This document shows, in pieces, positions 12,931 to 25,600 of a DNA stretch of 64,000 nt; positions within the stretch are counted from its first letter, which is position 1; each line of letters starts with the position of its first letter. The position numbers were made by a program, and so were the translations under genes. Where the stretch lies: the NCBI GenBank assembly GCA_034440635.1, contig JAOTON010000900.1, positions 231,801 through 295,800 on the forward strand, read 5' to 3'. Source of the DNA: Lepas anatifera (Eukaryota; Arthropoda; Thecostraca; Lepadidae). Under the pieces are notes generated by a model. The model was not told where the DNA came from. It made no database searches and saw nothing but the letters and a program-made list of their open reading frames with translations.

Positions 12931-13483
12931 CACATACACATGACACATGGGCCGGGTGCCCGCATTTGTGATCGCCTTGGGGTTTTTTTAGAGATTCCCC
13001 GCCCCGTGGCGGTCACGGAAAGGGGCGTGCGTTCGTACGGGACTCACTGACTTGCTCACCCACCGAACCCCTGAGGCGTGCAGCTCCATGTGTTTACCAA
13101 AGTATTTATTATGGAACATTGTTCTGATGCTCGGAGATGGGGGGGCGTGGTATCCCTCGACCATGTGCGGAGTTTTCCTCACTGTGATCGAGAAGTGTTT
13201 CTGATCATAGGGTAGTTTGTGTTGTAATCGACAAAACACGTGTTCTGTCTCAATCCCGTCCAGACGCTTTCTGAACACATCAGTTCGATATAAACCAAAG
13301 CCTTTGTAATGTATTAGAAGCAGTTTCTTTAGGTATAGGCCCTGACCTAGGACAGTATCGAAAGATGGTCTCCGAAACATATGAGACCGTCCATAAAGTA
13401 CAGACGGAAAAACAAGGGGGAGCGGGAAGTCAGCAACCGTTTTGTTAGACGTTACAACAGGGTGTAAGCAAGTATTACCATGA

Positions 13484-13496
13484 GGGGGGGGGGGGG
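13484..13496. repeat. Poly(G) run of 13
   Basis: An uninterrupted G-tract on the plus strand. Confidence 0.9.
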
Positions 13497-14300
13497 TTAG
13501 AATTATAAGAATACATGTAACTTAATTTATGGATAGGCCCTCAGCTCTGACTTAGAATTAAGACTGATGTGATTCAATGGAGTCCACACATCATCACCAT
13601 TGAATTTTGGAATTGTTTGTGTGACCTTTTTATGAGGAGAGGAACCATGAGAGGTTCGTGTGAGTACGTGTGCTGACGTCCAAATAACCCTCACATGCCT
13701 CCAGCCATGAGTCAGTAGTTCCCTGATGTTAGGAGCTAAAGGTTTGTGCAAAACACGCGCAATAAATGTTCCATAGTCCGTATAGATTTTCAAGACCTGA
13801 ACGACGATCCTGAAATATTCGGCAAGTATTAGTGGGTGGTGCAACACCACCTCCCCTGCAAAATTTCAGTTGGGGTGTCATTAGCCATTTCAAGGAGTAT
13901 CGTAATCATTTCAGGGAAAGCCGTAGTTCAATTGGGCGAGAAAGTGCCCTCTTTCTGGAAATTTACAGGTCCAAAAATGTCTTTTATGGAGTCTAAAGGA
14001 TACAGAAAACACGTTACTGTGTCAGGGGACGAAAATATATGTTTTCATCACAGCAAAAAGCAGAATAAACTGATATTTTTCAAACAAACTGCAAAGTGGC
14101 AACATCAGCAGAAAATAATTGCATCGGGCTTGAGCTTCACGCCCCGAGAGTGAAGAGGGCTTACCGGTCGAAAATTCGGAACATTGAATGCGATAAAGCT
14201 GATGGACTAAGGAACGAGACACTCAAGTCATCACATGGCTGCCCCAAAGTGGGAGGATCATACGCAGATCCAGGGGAGTAAAGAGAGGCACGTGCCCCCT

Positions 14301-14780
14301 CTATCGACCCTCGGAGCCCCCTGAAATGGCCATGGCGCCCCCTGAAAGGTTGATGGCGCCCCCTGAAATTTGATGATGATGATTGTTCCGGCCGTCGAAT
14401 AAAGATATCCATATGGGGGGCGCTTCGTTAAAGTCGCCCCAATCGCCGAAGGAAGCTCTGGCGATTCCGGTTTGGATGACAGCCGATTTGTGGCGAGGAC
14501 CCGCGCCGTTGCGCCGTCCCCGCCGTCCAGGTCCCACCTGGCCGCCTCTCGGGACCGGAGTAGGCTGTCTTCGGGACCGTTTTTGTGATGATTTCCCGGG
14601 CTTGGATACCCGCATTGCAACCTCGATCAGCTTGGGTGATCCAAGGCATAGGCGTTGGCCGTCAGCCCAGTCTTTTCGGTAGTCGGTTTGGTCGACTGAG
14701 TGGAGATGCATTCGTGAGTCTGTCGGTCCTGTTTTTATACAAGTAACTAGATATTTCGGGTACGAATTAGTGGCTATCAT
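14301..14780 (-). CDS. Unidentified 159-aa frame
   Basis: A basic, Arg/Gly-rich frame with segments such as DQTDYRKDWADGQRLCLGSP. It overlaps GGCGCC minisatellite units at its 3' end, so it is probably repeat-derived. No family is recognised. Confidence 0.12.
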   Translation of the reverse strand: MIATNSYPKYLVTCIKTGPTDSRMHLHSVDQTDYRKDWADGQRLCLGSPKLIEVAMRVSKPGKSSQKRSRRQPTPVPRGGQVGPGRRGRRNGAGPRHKSAVIQTGIARASFGDWGDFNEAPPIWISLFDGRNNHHHQISGGAINLSGGAMAISGGSEGR

Positions 14781-16119
14781 GATATTCTTATGATATTGTA
14801 GTGTGACATTTTTCTACGTATTGTGCGATGAATAAATTATCTCCACCCGCTATGCACGATATATGCACAAATACCAAAAAGAACAATATCTTTAGAAACC
14901 AGCTTCAGGGAGGTTCCATGACGGGAGTATCATAAAGAATATTCTTCCGATATTTTTCCGATCATAAAAAAATTAATCGCAGAGACAAATCTAAAACAAG
15001 TGCGGCAAACTCGACAATTGAATCAAAACTGACCTCAGTCCTTCCATTTTCATTTCAAGAAAAACGTGACGTCTTTAACAAGACTCCCCCTGAAATGTCG
15101 CTTTCCATCCCCCCCAGGATGCAAAAATCGGTGCCAACCGATAGGATTTTGCGCCCAACTGATGGGTTTTGCCGGTCAAAAGTGGCAACCCTCTGGTCCA
15201 AATGGCGCCCCTCGGGAAGCTGCCCGCCCCCCCCCCCGATCGGCAATCCTGGATCCGCCTACGGGGAGGATACCCTAGTCACCAGCCTCGGTAATAACAG
15301 GTGCTGGCAGAATATGATACAGAAGTCTGACTCGCACAATTGCTTGCCTTTCCGTATGAGAAGTGTACTACGGGGACACACTAGTTGAGTTAATCGCTGC
15401 CCTGAAGTCGTCGTCGCTAGCACTCTGCTCACAGGACAATCGCTGCTTTCTTTTCCCCTGAAAGATCTTGTCACTCCAGCCCGTGGTGGCCAGAAATGGG
15501 TCTTACTGATATTGGTAGAGCCTGGTGTTCTGCCGTTTGTATCCCGCTGAACGGAAAGTGTCATCCTTGATAATGGCGATGGAGGCACAATGATCTAAAT
15601 CCTGGAATGCTTAGTAGAGTGTGACACCCAGGCACCCTGAATTTCCCCTTCACTTTTTCCCCTTCATTTTTTTCTAACTCACTTTTCCAAACACTTTTCC
15701 TGGGGATTTTTTTAGCATAATTCAATGATCCTAGTATATATAAAACCATCTAGTGTGGAAGGAAAGACAAATTTGATGAAAAATGCGCGAGTAAGGGCTA
15801 GTAAGGGCTGTAACCGAGTTTCAACTAACTCCCACAATATTATAGCGTTTGGACTCTCTACTCGCCTTCCATATTTTCAAGCGTGAATTTTACACTCACT
15901 ATCCCAATGCAAAACCAGTTTTGAGACACTGCGGAATGGAGAACTGCGAAATCCGAAAGATTATCCACTTACTGAACGCCTCTTTTTCTGAGTGTCACCT
16001 TCCCACACTGCTCTTTGTCAGCAAAAGTATTCCAACAAGCAGTCGTCGGAAGTTCCACTTGTAGTGTATTCCGTGGACGCCATGGATCAAAATCTATTCA
16101 CATTTTAACTTGCGCTGGT

Positions 16120-16219
16120 AAAAGGGGCCCCCCCAAAAAAACCGGACCCTCCGGCCGGGGGAAGGGGGGATTTTATAAAACCCCCCCCTTTTCGGAAGTT
16201 TGCCCCGGCGGGGGGGGAG

Positions 16220-16254
<35 letters not shown>

Positions 16255-16374
16255 AAAAAACCCGGGGAAAAAATTTTGGGGTTTTCTCCTTTTAAAAAAA
16301 CCCCTCCGGCCGGGTCTCCTTTTAAAAAAAAAAAAACAAAAAAAATTTTAAAAACCCTAAAAAAAAAAATTTAG
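16120..16374. repeat. Homopolymer-stretched low-confidence sequence
   Basis: Almost every base here is part of a run of 3-34 identical bases, for example A-runs over 30, GGGGCCCCCCC and AAACCCCCCCC. It starts abruptly at 16120 and stops at the TTAA of the next element. This looks like degraded consensus rather than biology. Confidence 0.7.
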
Positions 16375-16378
16375 TTAA

Positions 16379-17405
16379 CCCGCGCCCCACCGGGGGTCCG
16401 GCGCCACCTTCGCCCCACCGGGGGGCCATCGATGGCCCCCCTCTAACTCCGAAAATATGGGCGTTAGCGCAAATCTGCAAAGTGCAATAGAAAGCTCGCG
16501 TGAATTCAGTAAGAAACTACTTCGCATGTTTTAGTGCTCAGGTCAATGGTTTGACCTCCAGAGGTCAAATTAGGTCAAGATCGGCTATTTTCACTCAAAT
16601 ATGCAATGATTAAGCAAACTGGGCATAACTCTTATGTCATTAGAGCTATTGAGGCCTGGTAAAGTACATTTGATAGCAAATTGCCAGTACTTTTTCCGCT
16701 ATGTGGAACGTAAAGACCTCCCGCCAGTGGTTTGACCGCCAGAGGTCACCTCGTGACCTAATATGACCTGAGGTCACGAAAGGTCAAAAAGTGACCTTGC
16801 CGTATATCAAATGAAAGCCAGTGACAAGACAAACACGATGGTGTTTGTTTCACCGCTCTAGCTCAATTAGGTCAAAAGTTATTGTCAAAATACTGTTTTT
16901 GACCTCCGGTGACCTTGGATGACCTTGGAAAAGTCAAAGAGCAAATATGACCCCTGGGATCCGTGAAAGGGTGTCCAAAAACGTTGTTTTGAGCAGTCTG
17001 AGTATTTGCAAACATTTTTGTGGCTTTTATATCATGAAATAGCTTTTCCCCATGCTTTTCCAAAGGGAGAGGTCGCCTCGTGACCTGACCTCAGGGCACG
17101 AAATCGAAAAATCCCGGATATACACCTTGTAGACCCTGGAGGGGTCATGAAGTGTAGGAAGTTTCAAATCGATCGACGTTTGAAATGTAGCTCTTACAGA
17201 GCTCTAAATGTGAAGTGAGGTGACCTTGGTTGACCTCGTCTGGTGACCTGACCTTGGGTGACCCGGGGTAAAAAATTTCAGGGATGATGGGAAAATGATG
17301 CAGTAAGAGGTAGAGCCCTCAACCGCGGTGCTGCGCCTCGTCGTTTTTCTGCTATCCCGGAAAAACCTTAGGGGGGCCATCGATGGCCCCCCGGTGGGGC
17401 GAGGG
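16379..17405 (-). mobile_element. TTAA-flanked piggyBac-like MITE, family 1 copy b
   Basis: Flanked by TTAA at 16375-16378 and 17406-17409, starting CCCGCGCCCCACCGGGGG and ending GGTGGGGCGAGGG. It is collinear with 9445-10467 in reverse orientation across its whole length. Confidence 0.85.
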
Positions 17406-17409
17406 TTAA

Positions 17410-18842
17410 ACTTGGCTGGTACGTGGCATCTCCATAAAGTCCGGATCTTCCGTGCTGGTAGGTTGTATTTTAGACCCTCTCGTGTCGGAAGTTGTGCCCT
17501 GCTGAGGGAGGATGATGGCAACAAATGAAGAAGGCTTCCATGATCTTAGCTCCCGAGGATAATTTTGGGGTTTTCACTCGTTGGAACGATCTCTCGCGGC
17601 GGCTTTTGCTTCTAGTGATCATAGACCAATCAATTTCTGGTGTCCCCTAAAATCGATTATTTGGCTTTAAGGTACGAAAAGGATTCGGGCGGGTCAATTC
17701 GGCATAAACCTCCCTCAGGATCGTTCCCTGTCACCCGCCTCTCCTTGCTATTGCACACAGCTCACATCGGTAAAAACGCCGTCTTGGGTCAACTAGGCCA
17801 TTTGACCCAAATCAGGTACAAAGTAGCTCAGCCTATTCTTCATGTGTACTTTAAATGTGTTAAGAATGGTCTATTCTGTCAATATTATTTCAAAAACACA
17901 CCCCGTAGCTTTCTGGTACGATTTTTTAAGCTGTAACTATGCAAAATTTATTTCATGCTGATTTCTCGAACGCGGACAGTGACCTGATTAAGACCAAATT
18001 TTGATCGGATGTCCAAAATAAACCATATCATGGAAAATTTGCGGGGCGCTCATTTTTAAACAAACATAGGCAAAATATGAAGCCACATCGATTTTAAAAA
18101 ACACCAATGCAGCAACATTTCATATGTTAGTAGACTCATGAAGGCTCATATTGTCCAGTTGCAGAACAATGTGCGCTATCCAGCTTCGGCCAGGCAGGCC
18201 GAAACTGGCCAGAAAGTGAGGGGACCATAGACCTTCAGCCTCCAACTCGGGCACTACATTTTCCACTGCAAAACTGAAAGCTAACCAGATTTTGGCCTAT
18301 TTTTGCTGCCAGTTAATCACACTAAACAATTTACTGTGCCCACAAATCCATTAAAAACGAAATAAACATTTTTGCTGGAAGTGAAATGGCCTGGTCTCAC
18401 CTGAGGCTCATTTTGTGAAAACAGCCTGTTAGTTACCCTCACTGGTCCACAAGAGGAGGTAAGACTTGAAAGAAAGGACGTGCTTGAAATGCGGTCATGA
18501 GACGGAGTGAGCTAGCGAGCGATAGCAAGGAAGTGAACGCAGGACTGCATTTCCCAAATGACGAATCTGTGTTGAATCTTCTTTGTATGTCAAGAAGATT
18601 TATCTCCACTCCGTCGGATCTATGGGACCAATTGGAGCAAGGATCACATCGGCAGATCCATGATTTCCGGTATTGTTGCATAGGCAAAAAAACTGCATCC
18701 ATGATTGTGACAATGTAGGGTCTGCACATAATTGACTTTTTTTGGTCCAAAACATGTGGTAGCCATCGGCTTAGTATGATGCTCAGTACCCCTGATCATG
18801 CTGTGTATGCTTTATTAGTCAATCATGTGTTGCTTTATTAGT
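17410..18842. other. Intergenic; nothing recognised
   Basis: AT-rich, with no ORF or repeat I can support. Confidence 0.5.
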
Positions 18843-18857
18843 AATCATATAATTGGG

Positions 18858-19025
18858 GGATGAGGTGGCTTAGTGGATAGCACCTTGTTTCTAAGCCACC
18901 GGTCCGGTTCAGTCCGGCGGAGCCTCTGAATAGTCGATCTGATCCCCAAATCCCTTCCAACAGGGTGGAGTTGGCGACGCCGTATGACCCTGGCAGTTGG
19001 TGCGTCGTTAAACCCCAACATTTTT
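18858..19025 (+). mobile_element. tRNA-derived SINE with perfect 15-bp target-site duplication
   Basis: The body starts GGATGAGGTGGCTTAGTGG (A-box TGGCTTAGTGG) and carries a shortened B-box, GGTTCAGTCC. It ends with TCGTTAAACCCCAACA and a T-run. AATCATATAATTGGG occurs at 18843-18857 and again at 19026-19040. The intact duplication shows a recent LINE-mobilised insertion. Confidence 0.85.
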
Positions 19026-19116
19026 AATCATATAATTGGGATATTACAGCAATCGTAATATAAGAAATATAGGTAGAATTCGCAAAGCCCTATTAATGTT
19101 TAATGAGACCTCTTAG

Positions 19117-19375
19117 CAGGGGCGTAGCCAAAGAGGGGGCGGCAGGGACAGCCGCCCCCCTTAGGGGCCCGAAGGGCCCCCTGAGTATACGGACCGCGCG
19201 AAGCGCGGCTCGCATCCACTATGATCTGTGGCCAAATTTGAAATTTCATACCAGACAGCGCACTCTCAAGCCCTCTTCAGCACTCTATTCTGTAACAAGC
19301 AAGGCCCTTTTTACCCATCAGGGCTCTTTTGGCGCTGTCGCAGGGAAATCGAGCGAAATCCTGGCTACGCCCCTG
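19117..19375. mobile_element. hAT-type MITE with perfect 8-bp target-site duplication
   Basis: The element starts CAGGGGCGTAGCCA and ends TGGCTACGCCCCTG, perfect terminal inverted repeats. The octamer CCTCTTAG lies at 19109-19116 and again at 19376-19383. At 259 bp with no ORF, it is a non-autonomous hAT-superfamily element. Confidence 0.9.
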
Positions 19376-19383
19376 CCTCTTAG

Positions 19384-20020
19384 TAAATACAAATGTGTGA
19401 TAACTGAGAAGTGTTGCTCCAATTTTTTCCTCCCGCATTATTTCAAATTGCTTTATTTTATTCATTTTGTGTTTTATAACACAACAATAATACATGGTTG
19501 CTTGGATTTAAAACATCAGTCCCACTAAAATATTCGAATTTTGTTATGGGCTGCACTTCGGCTGCTTTCGATGAAAACATCACCCCTGAGCGATGCTCCC
19601 CTGTAGAGATAAACGCTCCCGTCGGACCTTTTGTCCCCCTCTCTGTCTCCTCGGTCGGTTAGTCATTCTAAAATTCCCGAGCATTTTTTCTGGGGGGACG
19701 TTTGCAAGCCCGATTTAGCTATTTTCGTCTAATTAACACAATATTATTTCACAAGACAAGTAGCTATTTCTCTTGTTAATGGAATACAGATGTTACCAAA
19801 ATATCAACAGTCATGATTGGACAATCGGTCGGATGAAGTCTGATGCTTTCGTCTCAGTTTGGAAATTGTAAGAGCACTGATCATGGTTTTTGAGAGACAA
19901 TAAATTGTTAGGTGGACTTAAAATGATAAAACATCAGCAGCTAGATTCCACTTCTTGGTACGAGCAGGTGCGCTGCACCGTTTTTGATTCTTGGAAGTTT
20001 TTCAAAGACAGAAGTGTAGA
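19384..20020. other. Intergenic; nothing recognised
   Basis: AT-rich sequence between the MITE and a dispersed repeat. Confidence 0.5.
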
Positions 20021-20024
20021 TTTT

Positions 20025-20170
20025 ATTATAAAACTTGAAAACTGTTTTATAGAACTTAAAAAAAACTTCTTCGCCGAGCCTTTTTTAATTTTTATTTTGT
20101 ATGGGAATGGTATGGAAGAGATAGCAACAAAACTTTGTTGTTTTCGTTTTCTCGATCTTTACCCTGGACA
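20025..20170 (+). repeat. Dispersed repeat, copy 1 of 2
   Basis: About 130 bp from TTATAAAACTTGAAAA through TTCTCGATCTTTACCCTG is repeated in the same orientation at 21964-22082 with substitutions. The family is not recognised. Confidence 0.6.
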
Positions 20171-20398
20171 CATCATTGTAGCTCACCTCTTGCTCGTCTA
20201 GACCATCGATCCAATAAGAAAACACCTTGCGGAGATGACTGAATGTTGGGGCGGTAAAAACTGAACCAGTTTTGATGACCGGGATGATGTAATATTAATT
20301 AGGGTGAATCCCATTGTTTTTTTTACAATTCCTTCATATCCTCATTTCAAATATTTGATTTGACAACACGGTAGTCAAAGTTCATGCAAACTCTATGG

Positions 20399-20425
20399 CT
20401 GTGGCGGATCCAGAGGGGAGGGCAA
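20399..20425. mobile_element. hAT-like terminus
   Basis: The string GTGGCGGATCCAGAGGGGAG resembles a common invertebrate hAT-type terminus (CAGTGGCGGATCCAG). Similar ends occur near 29883, 37607 and, inverted, 21576-21590. No matching 8-bp duplications were found, so full elements cannot be delimited. Confidence 0.4.
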
Positions 20426-21963
20426 AAAATATTTACCCCCCTTCCAAACGGACAAGCTCGGGGCAGAACTATGTTGTGCCCTCCCCTCCCCCACAAAGTC
20501 ATCGACCTCCTTTTTGCCTCGACTCCGCTTGAGTTAATAACCGAGATTTGTGTTCCCTTAAAGGGAGATACGCGAAAAATTATTATTGTGGTTTCTTGCT
20601 ATTTGAAAAATCCTGATAACGAAACTATCAATTATTTTTGTATCTTCGGCAAAATTTTGGGAGGCCACTCACTTATTATCGAAATAGGTTAACAGTTTCG
20701 ATAAAATGCTCATCACTTGCCCATGCCCATACGCATCACTTACTTTTCGAAAACTATTTAAAGTTGAAAAATAATGTTTTTTAATAATACAAATGTTTGC
20801 CCTCCTGTATTTGTATTTGAATTAATTTTAAAAAGCTTTCAAAACTCCAAAATGAATAAGTTTGCCGTAAAAACGGAAAAAACATAATTACTCAAGTCTT
20901 CAGCGGTTTCGTACCTCGGGTCTTGAGCCATTTTCTGCTTCCGCCCCAGGATGACAAAACTTTTGCGTCAGATAGGTCACGTGACCCCGGTTTGAGAATT
21001 CCTAGGCTTCTGATTGGTTAATTGTGATTTCTTTTAAGCCCTATATTTCTGCTTCAAAAGAGTTTTGGAATGTTGTTTTTCTAAAGTATTTTTTTCTGGA
21101 GTAGCCCAAGGTTCTACATCACTGTTTAGGATAGATATGACCTAATTCTTAGAGAAATTTATAGCCTTAGCCATGTGGACGTCATAAACATCGATATGAG
21201 GTGCACCGGTAAAGTTGTCTAGAAATGTTGACTTTGAGAGCAATTTTAAGGCATTGCAGGCCGAATTCGCAAAAATGAGAATAGGACTTCTGAAACATTT
21301 TTTGTAACCTTTTGATATAGCCAATAAAATTTTTTCGCGTATCTCCCTTTAACTCCAAACTTCAAACAGAACCAGTCAACTTCAGTGTAAGCATTGGGCC
21401 GTGGATAGCAAAAACAAGCATATTGTGCGCATATTTTTCACCCCGTGATGGTTTTTTGCCTTTCGTCTTGGGCATCCCCAAAAACTACGGTCAAATTATA
21501 TTGCGGCAACATTTTTCACTGTCTGAGGTTTTTTCTTTGTTGCGACTTTGCCTTGCCCCCCCTCCAACCGACCGGCTAGATCCGGCACTGCCCAATAGAG
21601 ACGTCCTTATCCACTCAGCAGGGCCTCAGCAGCCGGATCCCGTCCTCAGTCGGCTGCCACGTGACTGGCGCGCGCCCGAGGCGCAGAGAAACCGGTCACG
21701 CCGGTAAACAGGTGTCCGTGTGCCAGTGGCGTAGCCAAGGGGTGATCAGGCTATAGGCTCTCCTTTTGTTCAATATTTCCTATCCAAATTTGTGAATATA
21801 TTTATTTTGGCTTCTAACTGCAGTTTCTCTGCTATCAACCACCTAGACGTATTTCTTGTAATGCCACTGCTCCTGTCCCATTCACCAAATCGTGAATGAA
21901 CAGACCTGGCTCAGCGGCGACTCATGCGAATCTGATACTGCCAGCGCCATCTATTGGGAAAGT

Positions 21964-22082
21964 TTTATAAAACTTGAAATAACTTTTTCGCCAAGCCTTT
22001 TTTGGTTTTGATTCTGTATGGAAATTGTATAGAGAAGATAGCCGCAAAACTCTGTTGTTTCCGTTTTTCCGATTTTTACCCT
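21964..22082 (+). repeat. Dispersed repeat, copy 2 of 2
   Basis: Counterpart of 20025-20170, with shared blocks such as CGCCAAGCCTTTTTTGGTTT and GATAGCCGCAAAACTCTGTT. Confidence 0.6.
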
Positions 22083-22335
22083 GAATTTTTGGAAAACGCT
22101 TTCAAATTTCAGCTTCTAATATCTTTCTTATAAAGCAAAAATTCAAAAAAGTACAACAACAGAGTTGTGGAGACTGGCTCCTAGAACATAGGCCCACTCA
22201 CACTGTTTCAATGATTATATTATGTAAAAAGTTATTCAAACTTTAAGTTTGAGAAATTTGAAAAAGAAAGTCAGATTGTACAAAAACTAGAAATGCGTCA
22301 CGCTTGAAATATCAACTGCCGTAAAGATACACATA

Positions 22336-22617
22336 TTGTCTACTTTTGGTGAAAAAATCACGACGATGGCCACCTTACTTTACGAGATATTTCACGAAAT
22401 ATGCTCCCATAGGGTTAACATTGATAACGCACCCTTAAATGTGGATTTGGGGGATGTGGGTATTTTGGCGAGAAACGTTTTTTTAAGGAGCATCAGCGAA
22501 TCAAGTATTCTGGGCTGCCCTGCAAGTTCAGGAACAGTGGTTTTGGCCAAGGAGGTCGTTTTGAAGCATGGATCAAACAGCGGGCAGATCAGAACAGTGT
22601 GGGGAGAAAACAAACAA
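22336..22617 (+). CDS. Unidentified ORF ending at a good splice donor
   Basis: The frame from ATG 22336 runs through IFHEICSHRVNIDNAPLNVD and VVLKHGSNSGQIRTVWGENK to CAA|GTAAGTG at 22618. Composition is protein-like, but I recognise no family and found no partner exon. It may be chance. Confidence 0.2.
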
Positions 22618-22699
22618 GTAAGTGATGTGGTGTTCGTTGTAATTTCGGCAGCTTACATTTATTTCCACACAGTATGTTATGCTCACTGTTGATCAATAA

Positions 22700-25600
22700 T
22701 TTTAAATGATATTAATAAGGGAAAAATGAATTTTACCAGCAGACTGGTCAAATTAGACTAAAACATTTGATTTTCCCTTCCGTCTTCTTTTAAATCCAAT
22801 GCCTGTTTGTCCAGAATTAACCACAAAAGTTGCATACCTTCATCAGTGGGTTTGTAGATGCCAAAGAAACAAAACTCTTCACCTTTCCACATTAATTTGA
22901 GTTTTAAGTACCAAACTATTTCTCCTATTTCATTTTATTCACTTACCTAAATATGCCTATGATCTATGTCAAGGGGACAAAGATATAACAAAAACACAGC
23001 CTAGTGCAACCTTTACTCATTCCTTTTACTCTTAACTTCCTTGGAAACATGATATTTATTTGACATTTACTATCTAACTGACTTAAGGTTATTTATTAGC
23101 CTCATGAACTTCAGATCCTAAACCACGTACCCTCATGGAAATGAGCACGGTAATGCATGATAAACTTTGAGATAGCCAACAGCTTCAAAATTTAGGATTT
23201 TTCATGTAAACATGCATTTAAAGTCATGGAAAGCTAATATTACATGTTTGTATTCAACTACAAGTAGCCATGATCCTTAAAAAACACTTTTGAATATCAA
23301 AAAGTACCCCTCCAATCTTGTTTGTCTGGCCATCAGAGCAAAATCCATATATAAATTTTGGGGGTTCCTTCCAAATTACCCCTCCCACCTCCAAAAAACT
23401 GAAATCATGAAAATCTGCAGAAGCTGGCATAAGTAACCGCATGGTATGGGAACCAGGTCAGCTTTCTTCCATTGCAAACTATATTTTTTAAGTATTCTGG
23501 GCTGGACTATGTAACATAATAACAAAATATCACTTATTCTCATTCTAGTGCAGCATTTTTTGTCAATGGCGGCTGCAGAGGACTGAAAAAGGGGGGCTGC
23601 TTTTCATGTTATTGTATATTTCTACCTGTGACCTAAATCATCTGAATTCAAGACTGAGTCTTATTCAAGACCCAGTCGAGCTGACTTTGACACACACTAT
23701 TTGTATGCTGTACGTCCACAAATCTCAAATTACATCCAATAATAAATTTCCTTTACCAATGGTGACTCCAGAAAATGAGAATTGATGGTTCGGTATTCAA
23801 TTTGTTATAGGTTTCTGCCAATAACCTTAATTTCCTGAGCGTGTCTGATAATTGAAAACCCGAAGAACAGTCTCAGTTCTAGAGTTTTGAAAATTAATAG
23901 ACTTGTGTCATTCCACTTAGATTTTCCATAGGCGGCTTCAGAGCACGAAAAATAAGGATATCACACATATAAGGATCAGAGCACAAAAATAAGGGTAATG
24001 ATATCCATTGGTGCCAAACTTGAAGTTTTTTATGCTAATTTTAGTATTTTCTATTAAGAATGTGGAAAAAGTAGGAACATTTTACCAATTGAATGGGTTT
24101 TAGACAATTTTAATAGTCCTATCCTAACCACCCGACAGATTTGGAGGTTTTTTCGAAAGTGCCCGACAGATTTGAGATTTTTGCAGCTCTGCCTATAAGA
24201 TACGCCGTCGTTTGCTAGAACTCTGCGGTTGATCTGCTGGCGCCGGACTCGATAGGTGAGGTGCCCTGAAGGCCCAGGATCTGTGGGGGTGGACGTGCTA
24301 CCGCTGTGGGGGTGGACGCCATCTGTGTGGGTGGACATGCTGCCGCCGCTGACGCCGAGCCGGATCAGAGCCGGCCTGTTTTCAGCGCCGCAGAGGGACG
24401 GCGTGTCCGCGGCGACATCAGACGAGCGCGCCGCCGTCATCGTGGCGTCAGCGCCGGAAGCGGCACCGACAGGGCACGCACACTCGTCCTGTGTCATGCC
24501 GAACAAACCAGCACCTGGGCAGACAAGCTTGATAACAGCTCTGGCAAAATTGGATTCACAGGAAAAATGATGGCTGCTGCTCGCCTGATTGCGCCATGTA
24601 ACTGAGGTGGGTATCAGTTTGTACTTTTCACATTTTCCATTCATGAAAAGGCCAGCTGATTATCTGGCGTGCCACCTGGTGAACTGGGTAGGAGCGGACT
24701 GGCTTTAAAGATGAACGCATAGCTGGGTGCGTAGCTGTGTTACATACGCGTGAGTCATACTGGCAGTTACATGGCTTCCGTTTTCACAGACTCGCCAGCC
24801 TTTTCGCCATTCCGTCCGCGAGTTGTACAAACACGGTCTTCTAGCTGGCTGAGCCTGACCGGCGCCGCCGCTGGAGATGGCAAAAGGCTAAGACTAAACA
24901 CTGGCAAATCCCCGTGTAAGCCTGATGTTTTGGTGAAAGCAACCAGCACAACCCGGTCAATGAAGCTATGAACTGATGAAGGGGGAGAGGAAACTGATGT
25001 AAGTATGCGGGAAGCCTAGGACGATCAATTGTAATTTGCCGAGCTACGAAGCCAACATATTTTCTGTTTTTCACAACGGTGTCTCAACACGTTAGAAACA
25101 GCCACTTATTTACAATAAACCATCTCCTGGTCATGCAACGAAACGTTAACACCAGCTTAATTGAGAAAAACAGAGAAGTACCCGGAGGGTTTCATTCCTC
25201 TCCGAAGCGTGAAGAACAGGGATATAACTTTGTGAAACATACCAAAGGCGAAACAGAAAATGAGAGCATGAGGCCCTGTATGGAAATTATCGCGCACCCC
25301 ACTGCTGGGGGAGGGTCAAAATTTGGTCCCTCCACTCATAGTTTGCCCTGATGAACGCAAAAACTAAGAGATGAGGATAGTATGATGAGCTTAGTTGTGT
25401 TTGAGACTGAATGTCTCACTCGCTTTTTATAAGACGTTGATGAATATTTTCTTCAAGCTTCAGTAAACATTAATTTTCCCTGTGCTTAAGCGTACTAGGA
25501 TCCGTGCATATTACTAAGAGCAGTAACGTTTACCGTAAAATGCTGCAAAAGCCCGTTTTACCCCAACAGGCGGGGTAAGACGGGATTTTGAAAATGTTTT

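Larger units (their letters stand above)
12080..16119. other. Intergenic; no gene recognised
   Basis: Contains the AC microsatellite, a G-run, GGCGCC units at 14289-14372 and short unconvincing frames. Confidence 0.5.

Noticed and set aside
20399..21590. Complete 1.2-kb hAT element between two CAGTGGCGGATCCAG-like ends
   Set aside because: The 8-bp flanks (CTCTATGG and CCCAATAG) do not match, so the two ends probably belong to different insertions.
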